This document shows positions 54,298-63,436 of a DNA stretch of 64,000 nt, piece after piece (the stretch's first letter is position 1; each line of letters starts with the position of its first letter). This stretch comes from Cyanobacteria bacterium FACHB-471 (GTDB taxonomy: Bacteria; Cyanobacteriota; Cyanobacteriia; Elainellales; Elainellaceae). The notes under the pieces are model-generated. The model did no database searches and had not been told where the DNA came from. It worked only from the letters and a program-made list of their open reading frames with translations. A program made the position numbers and the translations under genes. The stretch lies in NCBI GenBank assembly GCA_014695345.1, contig JACJOC010000049.1, positions 310,001-374,000 on the forward strand, given 5' to 3'.

Positions 54298-54326
54298 GAG
54301 AATTTAATGTTACCTGACAGACTAAC

Positions 54327-55331
54327 TTAATAGTCTGCTTCTTCTTCGTACTCTACGACTTTCCGCTTTTCAGAAATATTAATTTGCGGTGGACGGTAGG
54401 GTTTGGGATTTTCATCGTCTGCCCACGCATCTTCTAGAACTTCGTCGTATTGCTGCTCTAGACGTTTAGGTTCGCGGTAGGTAGGCTGCTCGATGTAAAC
54501 TGCCTCGGTGTACTCTTCTTCTGTCTGTCCACCCCAGTTATCCTCTTCTACATCGTCGTCGTAGTAAGCAGGTTCAGGCTGACGCTGACGCAGCGGTTCA
54601 CGCAATTGACGGGCAGCGGGCTGAGCTTCGCTCCAGTTGTCATCGTCCCAGGTTTCACGGGCAATCGGAGCTTCTAGCCGGACTGAAGGGGCAGCAGAGG
54701 TACGTGCTCCTGTTCCTAGCTGGTTGGAGGCGGAGGTTGGCATGACGTAGTAGTCTTCATCCTCGTCTCGATCCCAGGGCGGTTTGCCAATACCCAGACG
54801 CTCTAGGACACCCACCGTGAGCTGGTTCATTTTTTCTTCAGCACCCTCAAACACGATGAGGCGATCGGGACCACTACTGACGACCTCGTCAATCGACAGC
54901 TCGTAGGTGCTAATCACCTGATCGGGAATCATGGGAAGACCGATAGACGCAATGATCAGAGAGACAACTCTGCCGTCGTAGGTGTTGAACTTGAAACCTC
55001 GAACTTTGCCTAGAAGCTCGCCCGTTTCAGTGATAACTTCGCTGTTAATCAGAGCACTGTAGGCTTCTGCGTTGAATGCATCTTCTAGAACGGTTTCATC
55101 ATCAACCAGAATGACATCGCCAATTTGACGAATGCTGTCAAGGAGCATCATTTGCTGCGTACTGGACAGCACCCCAGACAGCATACTTTCTCTTAAGCCG
55201 AGGGCGACGACCTCTCGGCGATCGATATCCACCCAAAGCTGACTGATTACCCCCAAGCGCTTACCCGTGCTGCGGGTAATGACTTGAGTGCCTAAAAGGT
55301 CGGAACGTTGACAGAGTTGTTCAGATGTCAT
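54327..55331 (-). CDS. Double PRC-barrel protein
   Basis: 334 residues. Two PRC-barrel-like halves (about 1-80, 'LLGTQVITRSTGKRLGVISQ'; 85-170, 'INSEVITETGELLGKVRG') are followed by an acidic, Arg/Pro/Tyr-rich disordered region (about 195-334, 'DRDEDEDYYVMP'). PRC-barrels adapt RNA-processing or photosynthetic complexes. No signal peptide. The gene is next to smc on the same strand (92 bases), so a shared operon is possible; an SMC-linked role is inference only. Two hairpins follow it. Confidence 0.85.
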   Translation of the reverse strand: MTSEQLCQRSDLLGTQVITRSTGKRLGVISQLWVDIDRREVVALGLRESMLSGVLSSTQQMMLLDSIRQIGDVILVDDETVLEDAFNAEAYSALINSEVITETGELLGKVRGFKFNTYDGRVVSLIIASIGLPMIPDQVISTYELSIDEVVSSGPDRLIVFEGAEEKMNQLTVGVLERLGIGKPPWDRDEDEDYYVMPTSASNQLGTGARTSAAPSVRLEAPIARETWDDDNWSEAQPAARQLREPLRQRQPEPAYYDDDVEEDNWGGQTEEEYTEAVYIEQPTYREPKRLEQQYDEVLEDAWADDENPKPYRPPQINISEKRKVVEYEEEADY

Positions 55332-55423
55332 TTTCGAGTCCTGATCTCGAATCTTGCTGAGATATCAACAATAGTACAGGTACAGATGAAATATCCGTAT
55401 GGGTGAAATCCGTATTAGTGAAA

Positions 55424-58400
55424 TCAAACGGGCGCACCTTGCAGGTTTATCCCTAGAACCTGAGTATAAGCTCCTCTTGCCTGAGTTACGCCAATTGTAC
55501 GCTCGGCGGACTCGATCATAGGGCGACGGAGACTCACTACAATAAACTGCGCTTGCTGTGCCTGATGCTTAATCATTCTAGCTAATCGCTCCACATTTGC
55601 CCCATCCAAAAACATATCTACCTCGTCAAAGGCGTAGAAAGGGGAGGGGCGATAGCGCTGGAGGGCAAAGATGAAACTGAGAGCAGTGAGCGATTTTTCA
55701 CCCCCGGACATGGAAGCTAAACGACGAACTGGCTTACCTTTAGGGTGGGCAACCAGGTTCAACCCACTGGCAAATGGGTCTTGAGGATCGTCAAGTTGAA
55801 GGTAGCCGTCGCCGTCAGAAAGTTCGGCAAAAATTGCCTGAAAGTTTTGGTTAACTGCATCAAAGGCTTCTTTGAAAGCGCGTTGGCGCAGCGTAGTGAA
55901 GTTTTCGATTCGCAGGAGTAATTCGGTTCTTTCTTCTTCTAAGGTGGACAATTTTTGGCTGAGTTCGTCGAGGCGAGCTTGGGTGCGCTCGTGTTCTTCG
56001 AGGGCCAGCATGTTGACGGGTTCCATTGCCTGAAGGCGTTTTTGCAGCGATCGCAACCCCTGCTGCAATTCCTCCAAGCCTAACTCTTCAGGCACTTCTG
56101 GTAGGGGATCGGGCAATTCTGCCTGCTGTGCTTCTAGCTGACCCTGGAGCGTGACTAATTCCTCGCGTCGGGCTTGCTGAGTTTCCTGGAGCTTTCGCAG
56201 TTCCCATTCTCGCTGCTGCTGAAGGGTTTGGCGATCGCGCAGTTGGCGTTCGACGCGATCGCGCTCTTGCTTTTCGGCAGAAAGAGTTTGCTCTAGGGCG
56301 GCCAGAGCCGCTTGGGTTTGGGCGATTTGCTCCGTTAGGGCAGAAGACTGGGTGTTAAGGGCAGACTGCTGGTTAAGCTGAGTCGTTTGCTGAGTGCGAT
56401 ATTCCTGCACCCGCTGCTGGGATTGGCTAATTTTTTCTTGGAGGCGCTGGCTTTGAGTTTCCAGGTCTTGCAAGCGCTGTTCTGCCGTCCGTAGGGCAAG
56501 CTGTTGCTCGTTGAGGTGAGTTTCTTGGGTGCGGATAGTAGTTTGAATTTGCTGCCATTCGCTGTGGGTTTGAGATTGCTCCAAATTGGACAGCACACGA
56601 CGCTGTTGCCCAAGGTCTGCTTCTTGAATAGGAAGGTCTTGCTCTAGCGTTTGCAGGCGAGTCTGAGCGGTGGCAAGCTCTTGGGTATTTTGGGAAAGCT
56701 GGGTACGAATCTGGGCTTCCTGGGCAACCAGGCTATTGATTTGCGTCTGAAGCTGCTCGGTCTGAAGCTGGAGTTCTCGCTGCTGCTGGCGACCCTCTGT
56801 GAGTGCCTGCGATCGCTCTTTCACTGCGGTCACTGCTTGGGCGATCGCGTTCTGACAGCGCTTAAGAATTTGCTCGATCACCTGAAGTCGTTCGCGCAGG
56901 GCGATCGCCTCTGCGGATTCGCCGGACTGAACGGTGCCAAAACGGAGAGAACCTTGACGGGTCGAGACACTGCCACCCGTCATTGCGCCACTAGTTTCCA
57001 GCAGTTCTCCTTCCAGGGTGACGATGCGATATTGCCCTAGATGTCGCCGTGCCTGACTCATGGAGGAAAACACAACCGTATTGCCAAACACATAGGCGAA
57101 AATGTCTCGATAGCGATTGTCGCAGTCGATTAGGTTGGCAGCATAGTCAATGAAGCCCTCTGGGCGATTCCAGGTAGGGATTGCAGAATTTTGTGAGCCG
57201 CGAATCTTGTTGAGCGGCAGAAAGGTTGCCCGTCCACCTCGCCGTTGCTTTAACAGTTGAATTCCAGCGGCGGCTACGCCGTCATCTTCAACCACCAGAC
57301 AGCCTAATCGCCCACCTGCCGCAATTTCTAGCGCAAGCTGGTACTGGGGATCGACCCGTCCTAACTGAGCAACCAGACCACAGACACCGGGCAATCCCGC
57401 TTGCATCAGAATCTGGGTGGCATTGGTGCCTTGTGCCTCTTGAAGTGCCTGGGTTTGCGCTTCTAACTTGTCAAGCTGCCGCTGCTTGTCGCGCTGCTCT
57501 TGCATCAGGCGGCTCTGGGTGTCCTGCTGGGTTTGTAATTCCTCTTCAGCAGCAGTCATCAGCCTTTGCAGAGTTTCCAGGTGAATTTTGGCCAGATTTT
57601 GGGATTCTTTTGCCTGGGCGTACTGCTCTTGCTTTGTGGCAATTTCCTGAGCGATCGCCTCCAACCCCTCGGTCTGTTCTTGAATTTTTTGGCGAAGCTG
57701 CGTTACCCGTTCTTGCAGCATTGCTTGTTCAGTGCGCTGCGGCTCAATCGTTTTGAGCAGTGTGTCGATCTGGTGGCGCAGGGTGGTTTGCTCTTGCACC
57801 CAGGCTTCAGAGGCAGTAGCGATCGCACTAGCAGCTTCACGGCTCTCGTCTAATGTCTGTTGTGCTTGATCCCGCCCCTGAATTAGAGCAGCGATCGATC
57901 GCGTCTCCACCTCATGCTTTTCCTGAGAAAGCTTGTTCAGGGTTTGGACATGTTCCTGAATTTCTCGCTGGGTTCGAGCCAAATTTGTTGACAGGTCACG
58001 GCTGGCATTGACCAATTCCTGCTCCTGACGCTGAAGCTGGCGCAGTTCCGCCTCACGGCTTGCCTGAGTGGACTGGAGCACAAGCTGTTCATCTTCGCCG
58101 AGTGCTTTAACACGAGCGTTAAGGGAGTCTAATTCTGCGGTGGATTGCTGAATTTCAGTTGCAAGGGTTGCAAGCTGGGTAGTCAGGTCGCTGGAAGTGC
58201 GATCGCCTGCCTCAATTTGCTCGGTCAACTGCTGCACCTGCCGCTGCTGACCTCGCCATGCCAGCACCGCTTCCCACTGGGTTTTGGTTTGGAGTTCGGC
58301 TTTGAGTCGCTGATATTTTTCGGCTTTGATCCGGTCTTGGGAGAGGCGATCGCGCTGGGCAATCAGTTCTTTCTCGACAATCCGAAACTTTTCCTCACGC

Positions 58401-59197
58401 TCCTTGACAGCATTTAGCTTTTCCTTTGCCTGACCGATCTTGCGATCAAACGATGCCACACCTGCCAGTTCGTCGATGATCTCCCGCCGTTCACGCGGAT
58501 TCATCGAAATAATACTGGTTACGTCTCCCTGAAGCACGACGTTATAGCCTTCCGGGTAGATATGAAATTTGTGAAGCTGCTCGTGCAGTTCTGTCAGGGT
58601 ACAGGGTTGACTGTTGATGAAATAGTTAGACGTATAGGTTCCCTGCTGCGTTACCCGCAGTTTTCGCGTCACGTTCCATTCGCTAAACAACGCCAAACCG
58701 GAAACAAGCTGCAAGGTTTCTGCGCCGTCCGAATGCCCATTTGGGGTGCCGTTGCCGTTTGCTCCGTTTCCATTCCCGACGGCATCTGCACCGTCAGCGC
58801 CGTTCACCGAACCGTTTTTGCGGGCTGAACCATTTTTGGCAGTACCATTCTTGCTGTTGGAGGCGTTCGTGCCATTGACCTGAGCGACTAGCCCCTGGAG
58901 ATCCTCTTCGTCTAGACCTTCCAGATCTTCTGGCTCAATTGCAAAAGTCACCGTGACGCTGGCTTCTACCGTTGCCCGTCCGCGGCTGACCTGATTTTGG
59001 TTGACGAGATCGGGCAATCGCTCTGCCCGCATTCCTTTTGAACTGGATAGACCCAGGCAAAACAGCAGCGCATCTAGAATGTTGGACTTGCCCGACCCAT
59101 TGGGACCCGAAATCACGGTAAACCCCGGCAGCAAAGGAACCTGCGTCGTGCCGCCAAAGGACTTGAAGTGGGAAAGTTCGACGCGCTTAATAAACAC
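55424..59197 (-). CDS. smc: Chromosome partition protein SMC
   Basis: 1257 residues. Walker A 'ISGPNGSGKSNILDALLF', long coiled coils, a hinge (about 560-690, 'LPGVCGLVAQLGRV', 'TSGAMTGGS'), ABC signature 'MSGGEKSLTALSFIFALQ' and Walker B 'FYAFDEVDMFLDGANV' are all present. SMC folds and segregates chromosomes; the ScpA/ScpB partners are not in the window. GTG start at 59197 without a good ribosome site. Residues about 107-159 form an unusual Asn/Gly/Ala/Lys-rich insert ('NGNGANGNGTPNG') inside the N-terminal head. The gene is transcribed toward the PRC-barrel gene. Confidence 0.97.
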   Translation of the reverse strand: MFIKRVELSHFKSFGGTTQVPLLPGFTVISGPNGSGKSNILDALLFCLGLSSSKGMRAERLPDLVNQNQVSRGRATVEASVTVTFAIEPEDLEGLDEEDLQGLVAQVNGTNASNSKNGTAKNGSARKNGSVNGADGADAVGNGNGANGNGTPNGHSDGAETLQLVSGLALFSEWNVTRKLRVTQQGTYTSNYFINSQPCTLTELHEQLHKFHIYPEGYNVVLQGDVTSIISMNPRERREIIDELAGVASFDRKIGQAKEKLNAVKEREEKFRIVEKELIAQRDRLSQDRIKAEKYQRLKAELQTKTQWEAVLAWRGQQRQVQQLTEQIEAGDRTSSDLTTQLATLATEIQQSTAELDSLNARVKALGEDEQLVLQSTQASREAELRQLQRQEQELVNASRDLSTNLARTQREIQEHVQTLNKLSQEKHEVETRSIAALIQGRDQAQQTLDESREAASAIATASEAWVQEQTTLRHQIDTLLKTIEPQRTEQAMLQERVTQLRQKIQEQTEGLEAIAQEIATKQEQYAQAKESQNLAKIHLETLQRLMTAAEEELQTQQDTQSRLMQEQRDKQRQLDKLEAQTQALQEAQGTNATQILMQAGLPGVCGLVAQLGRVDPQYQLALEIAAGGRLGCLVVEDDGVAAAGIQLLKQRRGGRATFLPLNKIRGSQNSAIPTWNRPEGFIDYAANLIDCDNRYRDIFAYVFGNTVVFSSMSQARRHLGQYRIVTLEGELLETSGAMTGGSVSTRQGSLRFGTVQSGESAEAIALRERLQVIEQILKRCQNAIAQAVTAVKERSQALTEGRQQQRELQLQTEQLQTQINSLVAQEAQIRTQLSQNTQELATAQTRLQTLEQDLPIQEADLGQQRRVLSNLEQSQTHSEWQQIQTTIRTQETHLNEQQLALRTAEQRLQDLETQSQRLQEKISQSQQRVQEYRTQQTTQLNQQSALNTQSSALTEQIAQTQAALAALEQTLSAEKQERDRVERQLRDRQTLQQQREWELRKLQETQQARREELVTLQGQLEAQQAELPDPLPEVPEELGLEELQQGLRSLQKRLQAMEPVNMLALEEHERTQARLDELSQKLSTLEEERTELLLRIENFTTLRQRAFKEAFDAVNQNFQAIFAELSDGDGYLQLDDPQDPFASGLNLVAHPKGKPVRRLASMSGGEKSLTALSFIFALQRYRPSPFYAFDEVDMFLDGANVERLARMIKHQAQQAQFIVVSLRRPMIESAERTIGVTQARGAYTQVLGINLQGAPV

Positions 59198-59341
59198 TCG
59201 CAGGCAGGGTTAGGAAGTTAAGTACAAATATACTTATCAATTTGAATTATGACCAGCATTCCCAATAGGAAAACACTATAGCAGCCCAAAATCATTCAAA
59301 ATCATTTACGAGTTTGAAGAATAGCGCACATCTTCTGTAGT

Positions 59342-59403
59342 GGCGTAGCATTCGGGCAAAAATTCTCAATTTAATTCCAGGTTTATCTGCCGAATGCTAC
59401 GCC
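59342..59403. repeat. 14-bp inverted repeat with 34-base spacer
   Basis: GGCGTAGCATTCGG (59342-59355) is matched by CCGAATGCTACGCC (59390-59403). The spacer contains TTAATTCCAGGTTTATCTG. This looks like a dispersed palindromic repeat of cyanobacterial intergenic type between smc and the lipoprotein gene. The surrounding 254-base gap (59198-59451) contains nothing else I can call. Confidence 0.65.
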
Positions 59404-59451
59404 CCTAGACGCATTTGGGCAACAGATTAAACTTTTCAATTATCGTGCTAC

Positions 59452-60090
59452 TTACTGACCTAAATTAGTGAATTCAAAGGTCGAAATGATTCCTTGAAAT
59501 GCCTGTTCGTATCCTTCGCCGCCCTCAGCATAAGAGATAACGACAATATCCTCACCATTAGGGCTGGAGAATACGATATTTTTGCTGCGATACAGCCCCT
59601 CAGAGTCAAAGGCGATCGCCTCCTGCCCTGCTACCGTCACTGCACTGTATTCCCCAATCATCACGAACCGATTGTGACCCTCTACCCAAGCTTGCAGTGA
59701 TTGTTCGGGATGGTTGTAAACCGTAATGCTGACGTTGGGAGGATATTCTGTGCCGCCCTCATAGGCTCCTGCTTGAACGTCTGCATAGTCTGCATCTGAC
59801 CAAATCTCTACCTGCCCACGAAAGTCATATTCCCCTTCAATCTCAGCGCTTTCCAAGGAGTTATCTACTGTGAAACCATCAGGGACATCGAAGCTAAAGC
59901 CAAGGCGATCGCTTTCATAAACGGTGGAATTGTTGGATTCAGTTTCAGTAGGTGACTCGCTGGATTGGGCGATCGCATCTGCTGGAGTCAGATTGTTTGC
60001 AGCTTCAACAGTGGATGAAGGAGGAGCCTGACAGGCGATCGCCACCACAGCCATCAAACATGTCAGGGTGCGCGTCAAACCAATCTTCAT
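59452..60090 (-). CDS. Predicted lipoprotein
   Basis: 212 residues from ATG 60090 (GGGGA directly upstream; an ATG at 60150 would add 20 residues of poor signal character). The signal ends in the lipobox 'AIAC', so the mature protein is anchored by a lipid. A Ser/Thr/Glu/Asn-rich linker precedes a beta-rich domain ('[18 protein letters not shown]'), similar in style to PsbP-like/DUF1795 folds (weak). No enzyme motif. A thylakoid-lumen or outer-surface location is possible. Confidence 0.7.
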   Translation of the reverse strand: MKIGLTRTLTCLMAVVAIACQAPPSSTVEAANNLTPADAIAQSSESPTETESNNSTVYESDRLGFSFDVPDGFTVDNSLESAEIEGEYDFRGQVEIWSDADYADVQAGAYEGGTEYPPNVSITVYNHPEQSLQAWVEGHNRFVMIGEYSAVTVAGQEAIAFDSEGLYRSKNIVFSSPNGEDIVVISYAEGGEGYEQAFQGIISTFEFTNLGQ

Positions 60091-60474
60091 TCCCCGATTA
60101 GCTGAATCACCTTGAACTACTGCCTGCTGTTCACCTAATCCCACACTCATCTCAGACTCCTCGTAACCTTGCTCTCGACTATCGCTTTAAGTAGATTCCG
60201 AAGCGATCGCAATATTTCCGCAAACTTTCCCCTCCCTCATCCGCTCACTGATACTCCTACAGATCTTCAAGATCTTCCCTTAACTCCCGTAGGCGATCGC
60301 CAAGACGCTCCGCCCGCTTCTTACAAGCAATTATGTCTTCCCACTTAGTGCGGCAAATCTAAAGCGTTGGGTGGAGCAGAGCGGAACCTAACACCTTAAG
60401 CTTGTTGTAACACTACATCTAATCCAACTGAGTCAAAGCAAAAGGTACGAGCCATTTTACATAGGAGAGCAGTT
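60091..60474. other. Intergenic region with repeat remnants
   Basis: 384 bases. HIP1 sites and a decayed repeat around 60364-60396 (GTTGGGT...AACCTAAC), of the type scattered in cyanobacterial genomes. No gene evident. Confidence 0.4.
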
Positions 60475-60897
60475 GTGGAGAGCATCGCTTTTGTAGGTAT
60501 TGTAGGCACCGCTATTCTGATAGTTTTGTTTACTTTAGTAGTCTTGATTTGGTTTGGACACCAGTTTGGTTATAAAGTTCTTGATCTATTTAGCCGAGTA
60601 AAGAATGAGCGTGGAATTCTCACAGAGAAGGAATATATACCTTCTCGTACAAAGATTGTTAACAAAAGGGTTGTTCGTAATCACGAGGGCTTCAATTCAA
60701 CTGTTTACGATATTCCAGATGAAATTCAACTGCCTGAAAAGTGCATTCTGCACATCAAGTTAAATGAAGAAGTTATCGTTGCTCCAGTCAGCAAGAAGCT
60801 ATATCGCACTCTAGAGCAGGGCGATAGTGTTACTGTCTGGTACTCACAGGGGCGATTTTCTAAAAAGATTTATTTTAAGAAAGTAAGGCGTTTGTAG
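60475..60897 (+). CDS. Membrane-anchored small protein of unknown function
   Basis: 140 residues, GTG start with AGGAGA about 7 bases upstream. One membrane helix (about 6-28, 'VGTAILIVLFTLVVLIWFGH') is followed by a basic soluble part with a 'YIPSRTKIVNKRVVRNHEGF' stretch and a beta-type C-terminus ('SVTVWYSQGRFSKKIYFKKV'). This is a bitopic protein facing the cytosol or lumen. Unknown family. Codon usage is AT-rich compared with its neighbours, as for the following genes. Confidence 0.7.
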   Translation: MESIAFVGIVGTAILIVLFTLVVLIWFGHQFGYKVLDLFSRVKNERGILTEKEYIPSRTKIVNKRVVRNHEGFNSTVYDIPDEIQLPEKCILHIKLNEEVIVAPVSKKLYRTLEQGDSVTVWYSQGRFSKKIYFKKVRRL

Positions 60898-61133
60898 GAA
60901 GTGGAGATCGGATGAATTAATTGTGTTGAATAGAGGAGAAGTATTGCGATCGCTCACTTCTTCGTACTTCACAATCGTTTTGCAATTGATTTATCTAGGG
61001 GAGCAAAATGAAATTGAATATGCGGTTCCAACAGCGAAGATAGGAATAAATGCGTGGCTTACTCGGTTGACATTTGATACTTTTAGAAATTATAAGTTTA
61101 AGTTTATACTTCTACCAATTAAAATTTGACACA

Positions 61134-61340
61134 GTGAGACTGCCAAATCGTGAATATGCAGTCATTGAGCCAGAAAAATTGACTGGATATTTGCTAAATA
61201 CTAACCATCGGCGGGGTGATGACAATGCTCGCCTTTTAATCCAGTTCGGCTACAGCATTGATAATTGGAAGCAGTTAGAAACAGACGTACGAAACTATCA
61301 TCTGAACTTTCCACGTTTGATCACACTAATTCCAGAATGA
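61134..61340 (+). pseudogene. DUF6883-like gene with internal deletion
   Basis: From GTG 61134 it gives 68 residues: 'LPNREYAVIEPEKLTGYLLN', 'RRGDDNARLLIQFGYSIDNW', then directly 'NYHLNFPRLITLIPE'. Intact DUF6883 proteins (about 110 residues) have some 40-45 residues of strands between 'YHLN'-like and 'FPRLITL'-like blocks, so an in-frame internal deletion is likely. The partner DUF4926 gene follows 10 bases later, the usual gene order. A longer frame reaching 61074 is not supported. Confidence 0.65.
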
Positions 61341-61350
61341 AGAAGGCGAT

Positions 61351-61596
61351 ATGGACTTTGAACTGTATACGGATGTAGTGCTTTTGCAGGATATCCCTGA
61401 AGAAAATTTGCGAGCAGGTGATATTGGCGTAGTTGTTGACCGCCATGATATTGAGGGGATTGAACCAGGTTATAGTCTTAAGTTCTTTGACATGCTAGGC
61501 GAAACTATAGCAGTTGTGACTTTAGCAGGAAGTTTGCTTCGCGTTCCGACTCATGCAGATCGACCGACTGTGCGTTCTGAAGCAATGTCGGCATAG
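61351..61596 (+). CDS. DUF4926 protein
   Basis: 81 residues: 'YTDVVLLQDIPEENLRAGDI', 'GVVVDRHDIEGIEPGYSLKF' and 'AVVTLAGSLLRVPTHADRP'. A small SH3-like or barrel fold is expected. DUF4926 genes usually follow DUF6883 genes and may form a toxin-antitoxin-like or defence-related pair, which is only suggested by the pairing. This copy appears intact while its partner is damaged. AT-rich like the two upstream genes. Confidence 0.8.
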   Translation: MDFELYTDVVLLQDIPEENLRAGDIGVVVDRHDIEGIEPGYSLKFFDMLGETIAVVTLAGSLLRVPTHADRPTVRSEAMSA

Positions 61597-61641
61597 CTAA
61601 TGGTAACGGTGAAAGAGCGATCGCCCCATTCCTAAGTAACC

Positions 61642-62334
61642 TTATCTCTGGCTGCTCAATCGCTGACGTAGGATGAATTCAGCGATCGCCAAATCCGCTG
61701 GGGTTGTAATTTTCAGATTGGTTTCTTCGCCCTCTACGATTTGAACAGACAAACCAAAATGCTCGAATAGAGCTGCATCGTCGGTTACCTCTATGCTCTG
61801 TCGTTGCCCTTCAGCGTGACAGTGGAGCAATTGTTCAACGCTAAAGCCTTGGGGCGTTTGGGCTGCCCAGAGTTTGCTGCGGTCTAGGGTGCCAGCGATC
61901 GCCTTGGTTTCATCGACAACCTTGATTGTGTCTTTCACGGGCACTGCTGCAACCAGTCCTGGATAGGTCAACACGGCTTCAGAGCAGCGATCTAGCAGGT
62001 CAGGAGTTGCTAGACAGCGTGCCCCATCATGAATTAGCACATGTTCTGCAACCGCAGGTAGTGCCCGTAAACCGCGATAAACGGACTCTTGCCGAGTTGA
62101 TCCGCCTTGAATAAAGCGGACTGACTTCGTTAAAGCTAAATCTGTCACAATTTCCTTGAAGTCCTGCCAGTCCTGAGGCTGTCCGACAATGCCGATCCAA
62201 TGGATGCTGGGTGCAGCTTTGGCTGCCAGGAGCGTCCAGGCAAGCAGGGGTTTATCCAGGAGTGGCATGAGCAATTTGTTGCGGTTGCTCCCCATCCGCC
62301 GACCGACTCCTGCTGCTGGAATTAATAGATACAC
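61642..62334 (-). CDS. ispD: 2-C-methyl-D-erythritol 4-phosphate cytidylyltransferase
   Basis: 230 residues, full length. It couples MEP and CTP to CDP-ME in the non-mevalonate isoprenoid pathway, which feeds carotenoids, chlorophyll tails and quinones. The CTP-binding start 'LLIPAAGVGRRMGSNRNKLLM' and 'HDGARCLATPDLLDR' (Asp) with 'ETNLKITTPADLAIAE' are conserved. GTG start at 62334 with AGGGACATC upstream. Divergent to the GT9 gene (115 bases). Confidence 0.95.
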   Translation of the reverse strand: MYLLIPAAGVGRRMGSNRNKLLMPLLDKPLLAWTLLAAKAAPSIHWIGIVGQPQDWQDFKEIVTDLALTKSVRFIQGGSTRQESVYRGLRALPAVAEHVLIHDGARCLATPDLLDRCSEAVLTYPGLVAAVPVKDTIKVVDETKAIAGTLDRSKLWAAQTPQGFSVEQLLHCHAEGQRQSIEVTDDAALFEHFGLSVQIVEGEETNLKITTPADLAIAEFILRQRLSSQR

Positions 62335-62449
62335 GATGTCCCTCTATCTAAATCACGAGACTAACTTTCTCACAGTGTGTTCTAATTAGGCATTTCACCG
62401 AGTCTATGTTCCCTTAAAATAGGGGTGCGAATATGCGTAACAAAATATT

Positions 62450-63415
62450 ATGCGAATAGTGGCTCTTGTCCCTGGTGGGATTGGTGATCAAATTCTGTTC
62501 TTTCCAACTCTGGATGACCTGAAGCGAACCTATCCTGATGCTCAAATCGATGTGGTCGTAGAACCAAGGGCAAAAAGTGCCTACCGGGTGTGCAAGTCGG
62601 CGGATGAAATCATCCTATTCGACTTCAAAGACCGCAACAGTCCGGCGGATTGGGCAAACTTGCTGGGCGTAATTCGCGATCGCTACTACGACATTGCGCT
62701 CTCCTTGGGGCAGCGATGGGGCGTTGGTTTCCTCCTTTGGTTGACTGGCACCGCTATGCGAGTTGGCTACAAAGGCAATGCAGGGGGGCAAATTTTTCTC
62801 ACAAATACGGTTCCCCTCAAGTCTGAGCAGTACGCTGCTCACATGTATCATGACCTGCTGCAAGGTCTGGGAATCAATACTCCTTGCCCTGAGTTGTCGA
62901 TTAGCATTCCCAAGCGGGATCTAGGGTGGGCTGAAGCCGAGCAAAAGCGATTGGGAATTCCGGGTAGCGGCTACGTGCTGATTCATGGCGGTTCTAGTGA
63001 ACTGGCACAGGCTAAAGGCATTGACAAAATTTATCCGGTCGAGAAATGGAAGCAAATTGTTCAGGATTTTCAGCAGCGACAGCCTGACCTACCGCTTGTA
63101 GTAGTGCAGGGACCAGAAGATCAGGAATTTGTTGCAGCATTAACCAAAGCCTGCCCCAATCTAAAAGTCACCACACCTGGAGATGTGGGCAAACTCGCTG
63201 CCATCATCGCTGGAGCAAATCTGCTGCTGTGTACAGACAGTGCCCCTATGCACCTGGCGGTGGCACTTAAGGTTTACACTCTGGCCCTATTTGGCCCAAC
63301 TGATCCCGCTAAGTTACTGCCCGCAAGCGACAAGTTCGTGGGAATCAAGTCCCCAACGGGAAATATTGCTGATATTGATCCTCAAACTGTGCTGAAGCAG
63401 GTTTGGGGAGGGTAG
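62450..63415 (+). CDS. Glycosyltransferase family 9 (heptosyltransferase-like)
   Basis: 321 residues. 'IVALVPGGIGDQILFFPTLD' starts the Rossmann-type domain; the GT9 motif 'CTDSAPMHLAVALKVYTLAL' and 'FGPTDPAKLLPAS' near the end are typical. It transfers heptose or another sugar to lipopolysaccharide core or a related glycan. A GmhB-like heptose phosphatase gene follows after 21 bases, so the pair may make and use ADP-heptose. The N-terminus fits ATG 62450. Confidence 0.9.
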   Translation: MRIVALVPGGIGDQILFFPTLDDLKRTYPDAQIDVVVEPRAKSAYRVCKSADEIILFDFKDRNSPADWANLLGVIRDRYYDIALSLGQRWGVGFLLWLTGTAMRVGYKGNAGGQIFLTNTVPLKSEQYAAHMYHDLLQGLGINTPCPELSISIPKRDLGWAEAEQKRLGIPGSGYVLIHGGSSELAQAKGIDKIYPVEKWKQIVQDFQQRQPDLPLVVVQGPEDQEFVAALTKACPNLKVTTPGDVGKLAAIIAGANLLLCTDSAPMHLAVALKVYTLALFGPTDPAKLLPASDKFVGIKSPTGNIADIDPQTVLKQVWGG

Positions 63416-63436
63416 CCGCAAATTAGGGAAAGGGGT

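Noticed and set aside
56651-57853. Several + strand frames within smc
   Set aside because: Leu/Gln-rich complements of the SMC coiled coils, without independent features.
60923-61129. + strand frame of 68 codons before the DUF6883 remnant
   Set aside because: No homologous pattern and AT-rich; probably chance or a decayed leader.
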